This document shows positions 1 through 13,700 of a DNA stretch of 64,000 bases, one piece after another; the stretch's first letter is position 1, and every line of letters starts with the position of its first letter. The notes under the pieces were generated by a model, which saw only the letters and a program-made list of their open reading frames with translations, had not been told where the DNA came from and searched no databases. Position numbers and translations under genes: made by a program. The stretch is from Cyanoderma ruficeps. Its lineage: Eukaryota > Chordata > Aves > Passeriformes > Timaliidae. The stretch is from NCBI GenBank assembly GCA_008694505.1, contig VZDJ01000041.1:5288417-5352416 (forward strand). The letters run 5' to 3'.

Positions 1-2664
1 TCTCATAGGCCTTTCAACACACTACTAAGACAAAGCAAGAGTCTCCTTTCTGTGAGATGGAGCGAGAAATGGAAGTGGTTCACAGTTCACAGAGGATCTC
101 CATTTACAAGACTGGCCATAACTGGCTTGCCACTCATTTGAGTCATTATTCTTTGAACAGTGCATGTGCAGACAACCTGCTTTCATCTTTCATGCTATGC
201 AGCTAAAGACAAAGCTCCAAATTTATTAATGGAGTAGCTTTTCAGTTAGATGAGGTTCAGTACCTTTCTGGGATTGCTTTATACTGTAACATCATTTTGG
301 TATTCTACTTTCAGGTTTGTAAAAGTTTATTGTATCTAAATAATAACGTAACTGTCAATTTCCTGTAACCTGTGAAATGTCAGACAACCTTAAATGAAAC
401 ACTAAATATTCAGTAGAGGTAAAAACTCATATCACTAACATGAACAGAACTGAATAATTAAAAAAACCCTGGAGTCATGTACACAGATAGACTATGAAAC
501 ATTTGATTACAGACATCTTTGAGTTGTTAAAGCAACTCAACAAATACACTACTGTTGGTGTCGAAGTGAGGATATTTAAAGCCAGTGGGCTATCAGCACT
601 TCTACCATTAAGGAATGCCATCCATTATTATTCCCACTATGAATTTATCCATTTTAATAAATTAATAGAAACCAGTGCTTAGTTTGTGCATGATCCAAAA
701 CTGAAGAAACACATTTCAAACCAGCACCACTGTGCTTTCTTTGAAGTTTATTCATTCACAAAACAGTTCACTGTACTGTAACCAGCTTGCCAGGTAACAC
801 TGACCTTAGTATAAAAATAGAAAGGACACCACCTTTAGAAAGGTCAGTATGAATTTCCATGGCTCAAACCCCTAAATACCACTCTTTTTTCTTTAAAAAT
901 GGTACTTGGCAGTCTCACGGAAGCATTGAAGACTTAGCTAGTAGCTAAGAATATTTTACTTTGAGACATGATCTTCTAAGCCTGGTCAGCTATACAAGCT
1001 ATCATACCCCAGAAATTCTGAGGCAATAGAACAAGTGTAAAAGCCTGATGTCTGTGAAAACTCTCTATGCATTTGCAAGCACAGCTCAAGGCTGAACATG
1101 GTTGGAACTTTATACTGTACTCCAAAACATTATAAAAAAACATAGTCCCCTCAAGATCATCCATTCTTCAGCACCAAAGAGAAAACCCCAAACATGACTA
1201 CAGCTTAGTCACCTCTATACTTTAAGTCAGATCAGCAATTAAAATTACCAGTGTTCCTAAGAACACTGAGCAGAGGACTGTGCTTTTTTAATCCAACCCA
1301 TGAACTTGCGACAGTGGGAAGACAAGACTTTCCCTAGAGGTGTTAAAACTGCTTGGAAGCCTAAATCTTTGCTGACTCATTGCTAGAATTCAAACTCTTT
1401 GCTCCTTTCAAATGGACTGTACCCTGTGGCTGAGTACATCTTGCGTAGATCAAAATGGGCTCCTCCAGCAAAACTGAACACAGTCTGGAACACCTTTGAT
1501 TAAAGGAGGCTTATTCATGCTTGAACCTTGCTGCAGGAAGGCTGCTGAGAACAGCAAATAGTGAAATAGTCTGTTCCCCAAGTAAAGTGGGAGAAGGGTC
1601 ACTGAATTACAGTTCACAGATGATCTCATTTTGACACTGAACAGCAGGCACTGTTTGGTGCGAGTCACATCTACATCAACTTCCTAAGCCTCAACACCAC
1701 AACAGAACCAATCTTGAGGGTGTGCAAGATAAACCACCAAATAGCATAGCTAATAGAAAAAAAAAATACACATACTAATCAGCAACAATATTAGTGTGTT
1801 TTGGGAACAGCAAAATGGGATGAGAAAACTGCCTAAGTCTAGTGAAATCCTGTAGTTCACTCACCAGAATGCATCTAATTTATGAAAAAATTTACACCTT
1901 CCATTTAAAAGTATAATATTTTGATTTTTCTTGCAGTTTTATTTGGTTTAGACATGGCTGTGAGATATCAGAGAAACACTTAATATTTTTGACAACTTTC
2001 TTAGGGGAAAAAAAAAAAGGGAAGTGAAAACCCATAATCCTCAATTTGAAATTTAAGTATTGTAGTATAGGGAAACTGCATGAATTCACCATGACTTAAA
2101 GCTCTGTTTTGCCTAGTCATAGGGGCAGAGATAGAAAGGCAGACTATAACCATAATGCTTTCTTGATAAATAAACAGCCTTAAATGTATGAATGCTCAAC
2201 TGCTCAGATAGATCAGTTTCTAATCTGTTTAGTTTGGAATGTCCTCAAAGGTCTGTTGATTTCTTGTTCTTATGCAGCTACATGTTAATGGTTAGTTTAC
2301 CCTCACTCTGTTCTACAAGAGCTGCAAGTCAAACATTTTCTTCACAAACACAGAAATGTTACACTTCTAGAACATGTCATTTAGCATAAAGTCTCAGTTC
2401 TACTTCTAGTACTTGTTTATAAAGGCAGACAGGAATTTAACTATGAAATGAAAGACAGCTGTGAAGAAGCTAAGTTAATTAGTTCACCCCACCACACTAT
2501 ATCCCAGTTCTAACACACAGAACTGCAGTTCTTTGAATTTCATAACCACAAAGGTCTCAGTCAACTACTGGATAAAGGAGGCAGTTCCCTCTTCTTGGTT
2601 CCCATCTGAAGACAACAGCAGCAAAGATCAGCTGGATTTTTTTGCTTTGTTTTGTTTTAGTTAC
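1..2664 (-). other. NUDT4: NUDT4 intron 2, partial
   Basis: The interval runs from the exon 2 donor to the left edge. I looked on the minus strand for the next expected exon, a short segment encoding A-G-V-K-G-K-L-G and a G-I-F-E motif, and did not find it or a matching acceptor. The sequence is AT-rich and shows no interspersed repeat that I recognise, only short A or T runs (for example near 1760 and 2010). The short reading frames here do not resemble any protein that I know. Confidence 0.85.
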
Positions 2665-2775
2665 CTCTTCGTACACCTCTCTCACAGCTGCTCCCCCTGG
2701 CTCTTCTTCTGGTTCCATTCCTCCACCTGGTACAATCCACTGATCTGGGTATCGGCTACTGCTTACCAACAGCAC
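2665..2775 (-). CDS. NUDT4: NUDT4 coding exon 2 (residues 34-70, most of the Nudix box)
   Basis: The exon encodes 37 residues, VLLVSSSRYPDQW, then IVPGGGMEPEEEP, then GGAAVREVYEE. The Nudix signature GX5EX7REUXEEXGU maps to G51, E57, R65, E66, V67, E69 and E70. E66, E69 and E70 are the expected metal-binding and catalytic glutamates, and all are intact. The exon ends exactly after Glu-Glu, so the last three signature positions (x-G-U) come from exon 3. The acceptor is a pyrimidine-poor ttatttatag|GTG and the donor is GAG|gtaact; both keep phase 0 and the length (111 bp) is a multiple of three. Skipping this exon would keep the frame but delete most of the Nudix box. The residue matches leave little doubt about identity. 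Confidence 0.96.
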
Positions 2776-5700
2776 CTATAAATAATTGCAAGTGACTGTT
2801 AAATACAGCTCACAAGTCGGGAATCTCACTGCTATCTGCCTTTGCGGCAATGCACTTTTTCACCTAGGCCAGAGGGATTATAGACTTTAGAAACAAAACA
2901 TAACAAGCAGGCAGGAGTTGGAAAAAGAGCAAAACAGTTAACATCCAATCTGTTTTGTAAAACTAAGTCAAGAGAATGTCACTGCAATCTCTTTGTACAA
3001 ACGCTTTCATTGGATACTCAGACAGAACATGGACAATACAGAATAACGTGCACAGGAGAAAAGGCATACAACAAAAATCTAATAACAATGTTTTCCAGAA
3101 CCAAGTCTTTATATCATATAGATGGCAAAGTATGAAAATGAAGACATTTTCATCATGAAGACGTTAAATTCATTCTTCTGGAATGGCATCTTCTGGCTGA
3201 AAATAGACTTTTGAAAATATTTCTAATTTTTAGCCAGAAACAAGTTTCTTTTTAGTTACTGAAGTGTTAGGTTAGCATGACATGCTTACACTATTGCATA
3301 ACTAAAATACAGGGAGAGTACTTCATTGGCCCTTGTCCAATTTGTTTTCTTTTAAACATTTACATAAGAGGAAAAAAGCACAACACATTGAATTTGATTT
3401 CTAAATTTAGCTTTTTTTTCCCCAAGACACTTTAGTTTCACTTAATTGACACTAACCTGGTTCTGTGATGGATATATACCAATTTAAAAGCCCCTGTCTA
3501 TGGGATCTGTCCTTCATAACATTCAGAGCAGAGAAGATGTTAGCTACTTTGGTAAGGCATGATAACCTATTATGATACCTTGTATTTAGAGTAATTTTGC
3601 AGTAGAAGTTTATGAGAATAAGACCTTGATTCAGTACCCCTTGGAAAGAAGCAGGTATATTTTAGACACATCCCAGTTACTAAGACATACTCAGTCATCT
3701 GTGTAGTAAAAGGCATCCTGTTCTAGGCATTACTGACATAAACCCTACCCTGAAGTCAAAGGACAACTGTGTGGAGTAAATGGGCAGGGTCAGTGCCTGA
3801 ATCTTGAAAAGCAATTATAAGACTAGAACAAGAGCCTCAAGTCTAAAGGTTATAGTTTTAACTGGTGCCAGACAAATGAAGTGACAGTCCCAGCCCTCAC
3901 CTTTATGGACTTCAAATGTACCCCGTTAGGGTTAGGTAGGAAAATGACTGTCTGATGACACCAACAGGGAAATGATTACCACTTATACTATGTCCCTTTG
4001 GCACTCATGGAAAGAGGTTGTAGGTTCACCTACAGGAACTGGGGATATATTTCAGATGACTGAGTACTTGGTGAATGCAATGGTACTTGTGCCTACTGAG
4101 GTGCACCAGGAAGAGTCTTATCTGACAGAAACTGTCTTGCAACATTTATCTTATGTGCAGTCAAGATTAGCACAGTGGAGAATCTTTTAGGGTAGGACTA
4201 ATTTCCCCAGTTTTTTTCCTGTGCTAAGGAATGCAGCAGAGACATTGTTTGGTACGGAAGCATTCTTAGTATCTGATCTAAATGTTCATGTTTTCAGTCA
4301 ACTCAAGTATTTTACTCAGCTATCTAAAAACCTAAAAGTATTCAGCAAAAGCAGTAAGGTTAGACACAAATGCATCTCAACTTGATTTTTACAGCCAAAG
4401 ATTTTGGTTTCCTAGGATCCTTTGACATTAACAAAAGATTCACAGAGTGTACACAGCCCTACTGAAAGTAATTTTAGAAAATGTTTTTCAACACTTAGGT
4501 GGAGCACCTGTATCACTAAAAAGAACCACTTTAAGTAGTGCTTAAAGGGCAGTTGTAAAAATCAAGTTATGAATTCACTTCTGAGTTCCAGATACAAGCA
4601 TGAAACATCATTTTCTGCTGATGAAACTAGCACTCAATCCAGTCATGTGAAAGCTAGCAACAATAATGAAAAAAGGATGATTATCATTAAATCATTTGCA
4701 GCTAGGTAGAACAATTTAAAATCAGCATTCATTGCTTAGTTAAGGCTAAACATAAAACTCCTAGTTACAGCTATGGGATAAATTAGGTTGCTTATTCTGG
4801 CAGTGTAGTGTAAAGCCAAAATTTTTTTATGCCTTTATATATAGTAGTTGACTACTGCTAATCAGATCAATAGACTATTAAGCTGGGCTTGTACATACAT
4901 TAGCTTTAAATTACTCTTTTAAAAAGCAGAATCAAATACACCTAGCAAGCAATCAAAAATAAAATGCATCAGCTCTTGTAGATAGGCTTTACAGTTACAT
5001 ATCCAATCAACTCCCAAGCATTACAGCCTGAGAATTCATTTTAGCAACCATCCAAACCTCCATTAACCCCAGAAGCATTTTCTCAAACATCTTTCCCTCT
5101 ATGCTTTATTCTCCTGTGGTCCCACTGCTTTTATACTCTGAGTCCAAGGGATCACACTAAGATATAGCCCTGAGATCCTCAGATGCACATTTTTTTTACC
5201 CATTAACACATGAAGCCACTAGGGCATGAAGCATCCATCCTGGGGTAATGCTATCAAAAATGTAGTGGGGTTGATCAGATTCAACAAAGACCTGATAGCT
5301 AGCAGTTGCAAGATTGTGCAGTAAGGCTGAAAAACATTCTACAGATTTTTTTCAGTCATAGCATCAAGCATGCTTTTGTTTTTTGTATGTTGTTTTTCAT
5401 TCATGTAGTTTTGAGGTGTTTCCATCAGTAAGTGGCCAGAAGATAAATCCTCCAGTACCTAAACGATGAGTCTGTAAATGTAAATGTGATTTAACTATGA
5501 AGACACCAAAAAGATGTGGTTGATTGACACTGCACTCACATGCCAAGAGAAGTGCAAAAATCAGCAGCAAAAATGCAGCAATTCAGCTTCCCTTAATAGA
5601 AGATAATGAATCTATGAGAAATGTGATCTAGGTTGCCTGGACATCCAGTCTTTTCTGAGGAGGCTCACGGTCAAGCAGATGACTGTAGTCTACTGGGAAA

Positions 5701-8700
5701 GAAAAGACTGCAGAATCTCACACACCTGTATTTTTTCCAGCTTATGCACACCAAATTTTACATCATAATACCATTAGGCTCAGAAGAAAAAAAAAGCAGA
5801 AGTACTTCCTGTGCAAAGAAGTCTGTGTCCTGTATCCCCAGACACAGAAAAGGGACTGAGATTTGAGTTGTATTACTTGCTAGTGGTCACTGCCTTTCCC
5901 ATGTCTCTGACCAAGACTTACCATTGATAACTTGTTCAAAAACGTACGGAGTATTGCAATGAAATTTGCTTGTCTAGTTATATAGCTAAGTTTATCTTGC
6001 TCCAAAGACTAAGGTAAAGATACCATAGTGCTGCCAAGTAAAGAAGTGAAGCTGGAAAGTTCAGCTAAGAGGAAACAAAAGAAAAATTCTTCCATTAAGC
6101 ATTACCAGCCAAGTTGCACCTCACTTCCAAGTCCAGGAATAGCAATGACCTTTGAGCGAAGTGAGGAGGAGAAACTGCTAGCCAGCCTGCTTGTAATAAG
6201 CACCTATCAATACACGTAACAACAATATGGTTAACCAAAAAGGTTATTCCAGGGCAGGTGGCATCATGGGACTTGGTCACTATAAATTGGTCACTGCAAG
6301 CTAAGTTTGCAGGCAAACAACTGAAAATTTCTAAAGATGATGAAGTTTTGGACTCTTTAGTGTTCTCAAGTCAAAACCACTCATGAAACAGTTAGTAGCC
6401 ATATATTCCATAAGACCAAAATGGCAACAGCTCAGAGTAATACAAATTATAACCACAAGCTATTTATCTCAATATCTTTTTCATATTAAGCACTAGAGGG
6501 GTAGAAAATGGTTTAAGTTTATATAAAATGCCATTGTTTTCTATCTTTCTTAACTGAAGAACATTATACCATACCAAAATGATTGTATTAAAACCAATAG
6601 ACATAAAAAAGCAAGGATAAAGTTTAAAATAGCTAGAGCAAACTCCCTCAGCTGGATTCTTTAGACTTTAAAACAAAGTTAGCCCCAACTTGAAGGAAAA
6701 GTTTACAGTTGAAAATAAACCATTCCAATTTCACAATAATAATTCGTCATCAGATATCTTTAAGTTCCTATTCCCAGCCTAATCCCATCTATTCCTGTCT
6801 TCCCCACTGCACACCCCATTTTCTTCCCTCTCCTACTACTCCAGTAGCTATGAACAACTTGATGTTTGAATCATCTGATGGAGATAACCAAGTCTGCCCT
6901 ACTTTATAGCAAAGCTGGCAGTTAAAAGGAGCAATGTCCAAGAGAAAAGGAATCGACCCCTCATTCCCAAAAGACTGAGCACGTGTGACTCAGCTGCAAA
7001 AAACACCACATTGCTCAGGTGGACTGCTCAGAAGACAGGTGCATGGAAGACAAAGGATTCAGCTCCCAAACTCTACAAACATGAGTACACACAAATCATT
7101 TCAGAAGATTTAAACTGATCAGAGTATAGAAAATATCATTAAGACATTAAAAGGTACCTCTCAGGTACAAAACAGTGTCAAATGCTGTTAGATGTACTGT
7201 GTATTTTCATAGGCATCCAAAGCATTAAGAGGATAAAACAGAGGGAAAAAAAGTCAGGACCCACTCTGATGGAGGTTAATATAATATAATTGAACACACT
7301 CAATATGGAAACCCAGCCTACACGGTTGGTCCGCTAAAGTTACAAGGGCCTGAAAGAGTCAGAAGGATGGTTTAATCCTTACACAACCAAAAGGGTCAGT
7401 CAAGCCCTATGATTTGTTTAAAACAGCCATAAACAGATGCTCAGGGAAGAATAGAAACAGTAAGTGTTTTATCATTCCCTAACACTTTCAACTTCCAATT
7501 GTTTTCAGCTCAGAAGCTTCCTTAAAAGCACTAGGGAACAACTTTGAATGCTGCAACACAGGAGCACTATTGAGAGACAAGGAAAGGCACCTCTTACGAG
7601 CACTGGATGATATTTGCAGAATTAACTGTATAAATTTTTAGGCAAAAGCACACATCTCAGAGAGCATATGTCAGCTTGCTACTGTAGTTAAGAGATTTCC
7701 TTTATCTAACAATTTTTTTTCTATTTTAAGAATCACTGCCTCATTTTAGTAGTTCTGAAAGAGTTTCTCAGTCCCCCTATAGGTTAATATGGTATCCTTG
7801 TCCTAGAATGCCGTTGCCTTTTTTTGGACTGCAGAAGGTTGGAAAACGCAGCTTTAAACCTTGCCATAGCAAGGCTACACAAGCAGCATTTAGTAAGGAA
7901 CATTTGCCTTCCTGAAAAGATTCTCAGTAGAGTGACTGCTTATAGCCCTCATTTGTTACTGCAGTAATTTTCAAAATTACTTTATTTTTTAAATATGGAG
8001 AAATAACATGCACAAAGTTATTGTAAAGCAGTAATAAAACCTTAGGATCAGATCTGACAGCATTTTAAGAGCTAATTAAAGTCCAGACTGCAACACCTCA
8101 ACTTTCCCCCTAACATTGGGCTAATGAGTTGAGGAAGCTGATGTGGATGAAAAGTAGATTCCCCAGGAAAGCTTAGCACCCTGCCTGCACACACCACACC
8201 CATCAGGACACAGCCATTCAAGGGGAGCGCTGCACAACGGGGGCACAAAGGCACTGCAACCTCCCGATTTCAGATGAGCCTATACCAGTTCAAGAGCCTC
8301 TAGCAAAGTACTTTAAAGACAATAGACTGAAAAACAGTCCCCAGCTATGACAGAAGTTAAGAAGATGGTTTAGCCTCACTGAACAGCAACCAGCACAGCA
8401 GAGGAATGGCTAACTACACGTACATTAATCCTAATGCTCATTAATTTGAGCACAAATCTTGAACACATCTCAGAAAAACTGGCTTCTGTCTACACAATAT
8501 AGTAAAGTCTGAAATATCATCCCAACTTTATTTTAAGATCACTTTTTAAAGCAGCAACACAGCACTTGGATATCAGTGCTACTTTATCCCCATTCTGACA
8601 ATGAATGGTAAAGAGATATGGATATAATTTTATAATACTTCAAAATTAGATCTGGAAACTATTTTTCCTTGAGACCTTCTGACTTTAAGGCTATAGGGCA

Positions 8701-9720
8701 ATAAGGAGAGACATCAGCCTTTTTCAGAAGAGGTTTTGACTTGCAATTACAGCTACAATATTTTATTTCATATTAAATTCAAATATTTGGCAAACGTGTT
8801 ATAGTGATACCGAATTTGAGTGTCTTCCTCTGGCTATTTAAAATACTTCATTTTGTTCTTTGGCTAAAGTGTTCATATAGGGAAGTGAACAGCATTGTAC
8901 TATTATGGCACACCAGGCAGAACACATTTCCTCACATAAAGTGACCCAAGTCACCTGTAGCATTCAATCTCCCCCTAAGCTTTAGCATGCTTTGGAGAAA
9001 CAGATGTGACAGGTCTCACAGAGTGATGAAGGGTGCAGATCTTGCACCCAGACATATGACAAAAGGAAAAAAAAGCTGAAAAATCCAAACCGTCAAACAA
9101 ACAAGAAGCTTCCCACAAGTGCCTATAAAAGAACTTTTACTTCTCACGCTGGGCCAGCTCCCCAGTCCACTAAACATAACAATCTTCCTCCCTCATGCTT
9201 GCTAATGCAGACCAAGGGAGAAACCACAATTTCAGGTAGCAGGGAAAGAGCTAAATTAATATTGCTGCCCATTTCTTTTTAACTTGAAACCATGGCCTAA
9301 TCTCAAACAGGAGAACTGGGCTTTACTGGTTACTCAGCAACATAATCTGTTTGACTAAGGGATCAGCTTCCAAGCACTTGTAGAAACAAGAGCTCCAGGT
9401 CTTTGAGAGCTGTTCAGCTGCAGGTAAAGATCTGACAAGTTTATTTCTTGACAAGTACCAGTCACCTTTTAGCCTTTTCCATCTTTGAGACACATCTTTG
9501 AAGACAAAAAACTGTTTTAACGTATTTACATTTGAAGCACTGGTTTCACCAAAGTCCTTAAGCACTAAGTCAAAAAGCCACTGAATTAAAGTAAGCTTTT
9601 CAAGAGTTCTACAAACAAGACTGGAAAAAAATACACATCAACCTGTGGTCTGTGAACTCACATATCTACAAAAGATGTTTAAAAAAATCATGTCTACAAA
9701 CCTTAGCTAGAGATAAGAAT

Positions 9721-9764
9721 GCATATGTGTGTGTATATAGGCATATATATACATACACACATAG
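9721..9764. repeat. TG/TA-rich palindromic simple repeat
   Basis: Alternating purine-pyrimidine tract in which a tatgtgtgtgtatat arm is followed after a short spacer by atatacatacacacata, its near reverse complement. It can fold as a hairpin and is likely length-variable. Confidence 0.8.
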
Positions 9765-10189
9765 CTATGATATTAATGTATTTCTGAAGAAGTCTACCAC
9801 TATGCTATTTCACAGTAACTTGGAAGTTTTGAGCACCACTGAGTTACCTGAAGCAATTCAAATAGAAACTCTGCCACCCATTTAAATCCTAAGTAAACAT
9901 ATGATGGTGCAAGTAAGCTAAAAGGGTATTTTTTTCCAAGTATCTGAACAAAAATGTAACTAGTTCAAAAAGTCAACATCTTTGAAACAGGCCAGAAAGT
10001 GCTTTGTTACAGGACATCTTAGCCTGATATTACACAGGTACAGCCATATTTCCTTCTCCCCTTAGCTCAGCCCACTCTGTGCAACTATCAACCCCACTGA
10101 ACATATCCATATAGCATAGATAAGTAATACTATAGATATGAGAAAAAAAATAATTCAGGTTTCAAAATAAAAAACACCCCATAGCTGAA

Positions 10190-10197
10190 TGACGTCA
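10190..10197. promoter_or_regulatory. Perfect CRE octamer in NUDT4 intron 1
   Basis: Full palindromic TGACGTCA, the CREB/ATF consensus, in AT-rich intron sequence otherwise poor in CpG. It is a sequence match only; occupancy is unknown. Confidence 0.35.
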
Positions 10198-10586
10198 GTA
10201 TCTGAAGACTTCTGCCATGGTGAACTGTTGAATTCCCACAGCCTTACTAAACTGCAAGCTTCCACTGCTGCCAAGTAGTTAGAATTTGTCAAAAAATATT
10301 CCAGCATGAAAACAAGGTGCATATGCCATGCCTGCAGAAAGCTGCTTTTCTGTTGACATAATAAACACCAGTGCCTTGTATCTAGAGTTGGTTACCTGAC
10401 ATAAATCCTACCACAGCAACCTAACATGCAATTTTTCTTAACATTAACAGAAGCTTTAACCCCATGAGCCTGCAGGGATACACTATAAGCAAACACTGTC
10501 TCTGTAGACACACCATAAAAGAGCCATTTTGGAAACTGTTTATAGGTCTTGATTTTTCAAGCTATACCCTTTTCTATAGCATGCAA

Positions 10587-10712
10587 ATCATAGATTCATA
10601 GAATGGTTTGGGGTGGAAGTAACCTTCAAAGATCATCTAGTAGTTCCAGCCCCCCTGACACAGGCAGGAACACCTTCCACTAGAGCACACTGCTCATCCA
10701 ACCCGGCTGATA
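10587..10712 (-). mobile_element. CR1 LINE fragment, 3' end
   Basis: Starts with tagattcatagaatggtttg and continues with the recognisable CR1 3' UTR phrases ccttcaaagatcatctag and aacaccttccactag. The tail repeat is on the left, so the element reads on the minus strand, the same as NUDT4. Only the last roughly 125 bp remain, the usual 5' truncation. The right boundary fades into unrecognised sequence. Confidence 0.9.
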
Positions 10713-13700
10713 ATGTCCAAATGTCAAGAAAATAGTGAGGAAAAGCTAAGGCAGCAATTATCCTATGTTAATTACTCTTCCTTTCCATTAGAAGGCCAGG
10801 GACATGAAACAGAAAAAATAAAAGCCACAATGCGCTTGAAGTCCACAGTGAAATGTGTATTGTCTGGCATTTAAAATGTGCCTGTATTCTATCAGACCAT
10901 CATAATGCAGGGTGGGTAACCCATCCCACTGTGGAGACCATGCCAGCCTTAAACAAGGTGCCATGGTCATAACCCCAAGCACACATTTATTTAGGTGTTT
11001 ACACCTCAGAGCTCTACACTGAAGGATAAAGAAACCAAATGAAAAATTCCATGTCAGGTACGGAGTATCTTTTGTGACTGTGCAAGTTTATTTACAATAA
11101 TTCCTAGAACACCCCACTTTGCCAGGGAAGCCAGGTGACACTTTTGGGCCCTGGTTTTATGGATCAGGTTGCATAACAAAAGGTCTTTCTGGTTTTCAGA
11201 CCATTTAGACCAATGCATATAAAAATAACATTTTACTTTTCCCTTTAATAAAACCATTACTAATATGAAGCAACAGCTGTACAAAACTGAGGACCACTAT
11301 TTTTTAAAATGATGAAACTCTGACCACCATAACAACACATAAGAAACCCACGCTGAATCTACCTTGACATTCTACAAACAAATAAAATTATAAAATCAGA
11401 CCAAAAAGGAACTATAACACTAGGAGCTTATAATTTTTAATTCAAGACCAAGATAAATAGTCGACATTTATGTTGACAAGTGTATACCCTACTACAGAGG
11501 GGGGGGAGGAAATCTACATATCCTGTAGATACATAACAATGTATTCTTCCTCACTACTGTCTCAATATTAAAAACCACCCTTCCCATCTGTTTTCATCTC
11601 ATGTACAAGGCTGAACAACAAAGGTAAAATTAAAAATTGAAAAGCTTGAAGACTTCTTTTGCATATGAAACTATTTTAGGTCTGCCACTAGCAACTGCTG
11701 GTTGAACACTAAAGTAGGGCTTTCAGTACCATATTTGATTACATAAAGCACTGTTACAGATGCCAAAGTAATTAGAACGCACTCAAAGTTTATATTCAAG
11801 ATACTTAAAAATAACTGCTCATTTATTTGTATAAGATGTAGTTGATGGAAAAAAATTAAATTAGGTTTCAAAATTATTTCAGTTGCTGAAATTGCTACAA
11901 AATTTACGTTTATTATTATTTGCTCTTACTGCTTTAAAGGCATGCCTTGTTCTCTGCATTGGAAAGTAAGAATTTCCTTGCCTACCCTCTGCCCAGACCC
12001 CAAGACAGGAGGATTTTTATGTAAAACTACTATTTGCACAACACTGAATGCATAAACAGTTCTAACCTGTGGAAGCAGTCGGTCCTCATGGTACCAAGAG
12101 GGCTCTCCTGCAGGCTTATTCTAAAGCTGCCATCCCCTCCTAGTTGCTCAAGAGAAACTTGCATTTCCTCACAGACAAATCCGCCAGCCCATCCCTGCCT
12201 GCTGAATACCATCTGCTTTCTGCACACACCTACCAGCTTCTTGTTCAAAGCAAAAAGGCTGCACCCCGCCACACACCGCATGCCCACGTAGCCTTGTTTC
12301 CTTTTTTTAATGAGATTTCTCCTGCTTCATTTCTAGGATGTTTTTTTCTTTCAAAGAGCAGACAGCCCCTGCAATTACTGGTTCATTTCCTTGAAGAACA
12401 AAAGGAATCAGCACTTAAGTTCATATCCAGCCATCTTGCTGTCTCTTCAGCCCAAATGACAGCACTGAGACCAAAACAGGCAATACTTAAATGACAGTAG
12501 TCCAAGAGACCACCTCCTTTAACACTCAAAAAACCCCAAAGCTACTGGGCACATTACTTAACTAACTGGGCTTCCTCCTTTTTAAAGGATTTTTCTTTTT
12601 AAATCATACACTATGACAGCATGAAGGAATCAAAATTTAAACCAAAACGGACTAAGTAGCACCTAATGTTCTGTGTGGAAGCACTTGAAGATGAACAAAC
12701 ACAGATTTCCACAGTGGCGCAGCTGAACAACCATCAGTCATCTCGGGTACATGTCTTCAGCTGCAATATCAGCTCTTAAAGCAGAAGCTTTTGACACGTT
12801 GCAGGACTGCAGGAAAGCCCAGCTTACAACCTGTAACACTCAAGAGAACTGACTCAATAATTTTAAGCCTGGCAGCAAGGACTGGCAAGTCCGGCAGTAG
12901 GTCTGATTGGACAGGATGCTGTAGCTGGGAAGTAGGAGTTCAGCATCAGTATTTCAAACTGCATGCAGGAACCACCCGGCTGAATTTTTGCCTCAGCAGT
13001 ATTCTACTGCACACCCGTGTTTCAAACTGAGAAATAAAGAAGCAAACTGAAACCCAGTGTAAATAGTTGTGTAATAATAAAATAAACAGATGTATAATGA
13101 AACCTAGGGGATGGGTTTCACCAGTCTTTTTCCATTGACATGTTGCTTCACTGTGCATAAAACTCAGCTGTAACATCAATGAGGCTGCCAAGGTAGCATA
13201 AGAAGTGCAGTATGGTTAAGAAATCAACCAGGAAGCCATAACAAGCAGATTTTCCTAGATGAACAAGAAAGATATTAAATGCTTTAGTGACTTGCCCAAT
13301 TTTTGTCAATGGGCACAAAAAGCTGTTACAGAAAATGCCTAAGGCTTTAGTCAAGAGGAAGCGTCCAGAAGTCAGGATATCAACAGGGGACATCACATGA
13401 AGTTGCAGAAGAACAATCACCTTCAGGTAAGAACACTGCTGCGGATTTCTGGTAGAAGTTGAGAGTTCATGAGGTGGCAACAAGTTAAGAGACTTAAATA
13501 TCACCAGTAAACACAAGATGACTACACAACAGCTTTACAGTCATGATAGAGATGGGTCCCATTACAACATTTTTTCTGGTATAGCTAGAGTTAGTAACCT
13601 TTTACACAGCACAGCATGATCCCATCTGAAGCAAGCACAAGTGTCACCCACATTAAAAAATACATTTGCCAAGGGGGAGGAGATGTAAGAGCCACCATGA

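Noticed and set aside
1..2664. NUDT4 exon 3 within the left end
   Set aside because: I searched for the reverse complement of a segment encoding A-G-V-K-G-K-L-G with an acceptor and found none, so it must lie outside the window.
12144..12494. 116-codon frame on the plus strand in intron 1
   Set aside because: No family resemblance, no splice or promoter context, and it is antisense within an intron; chance is sufficient.
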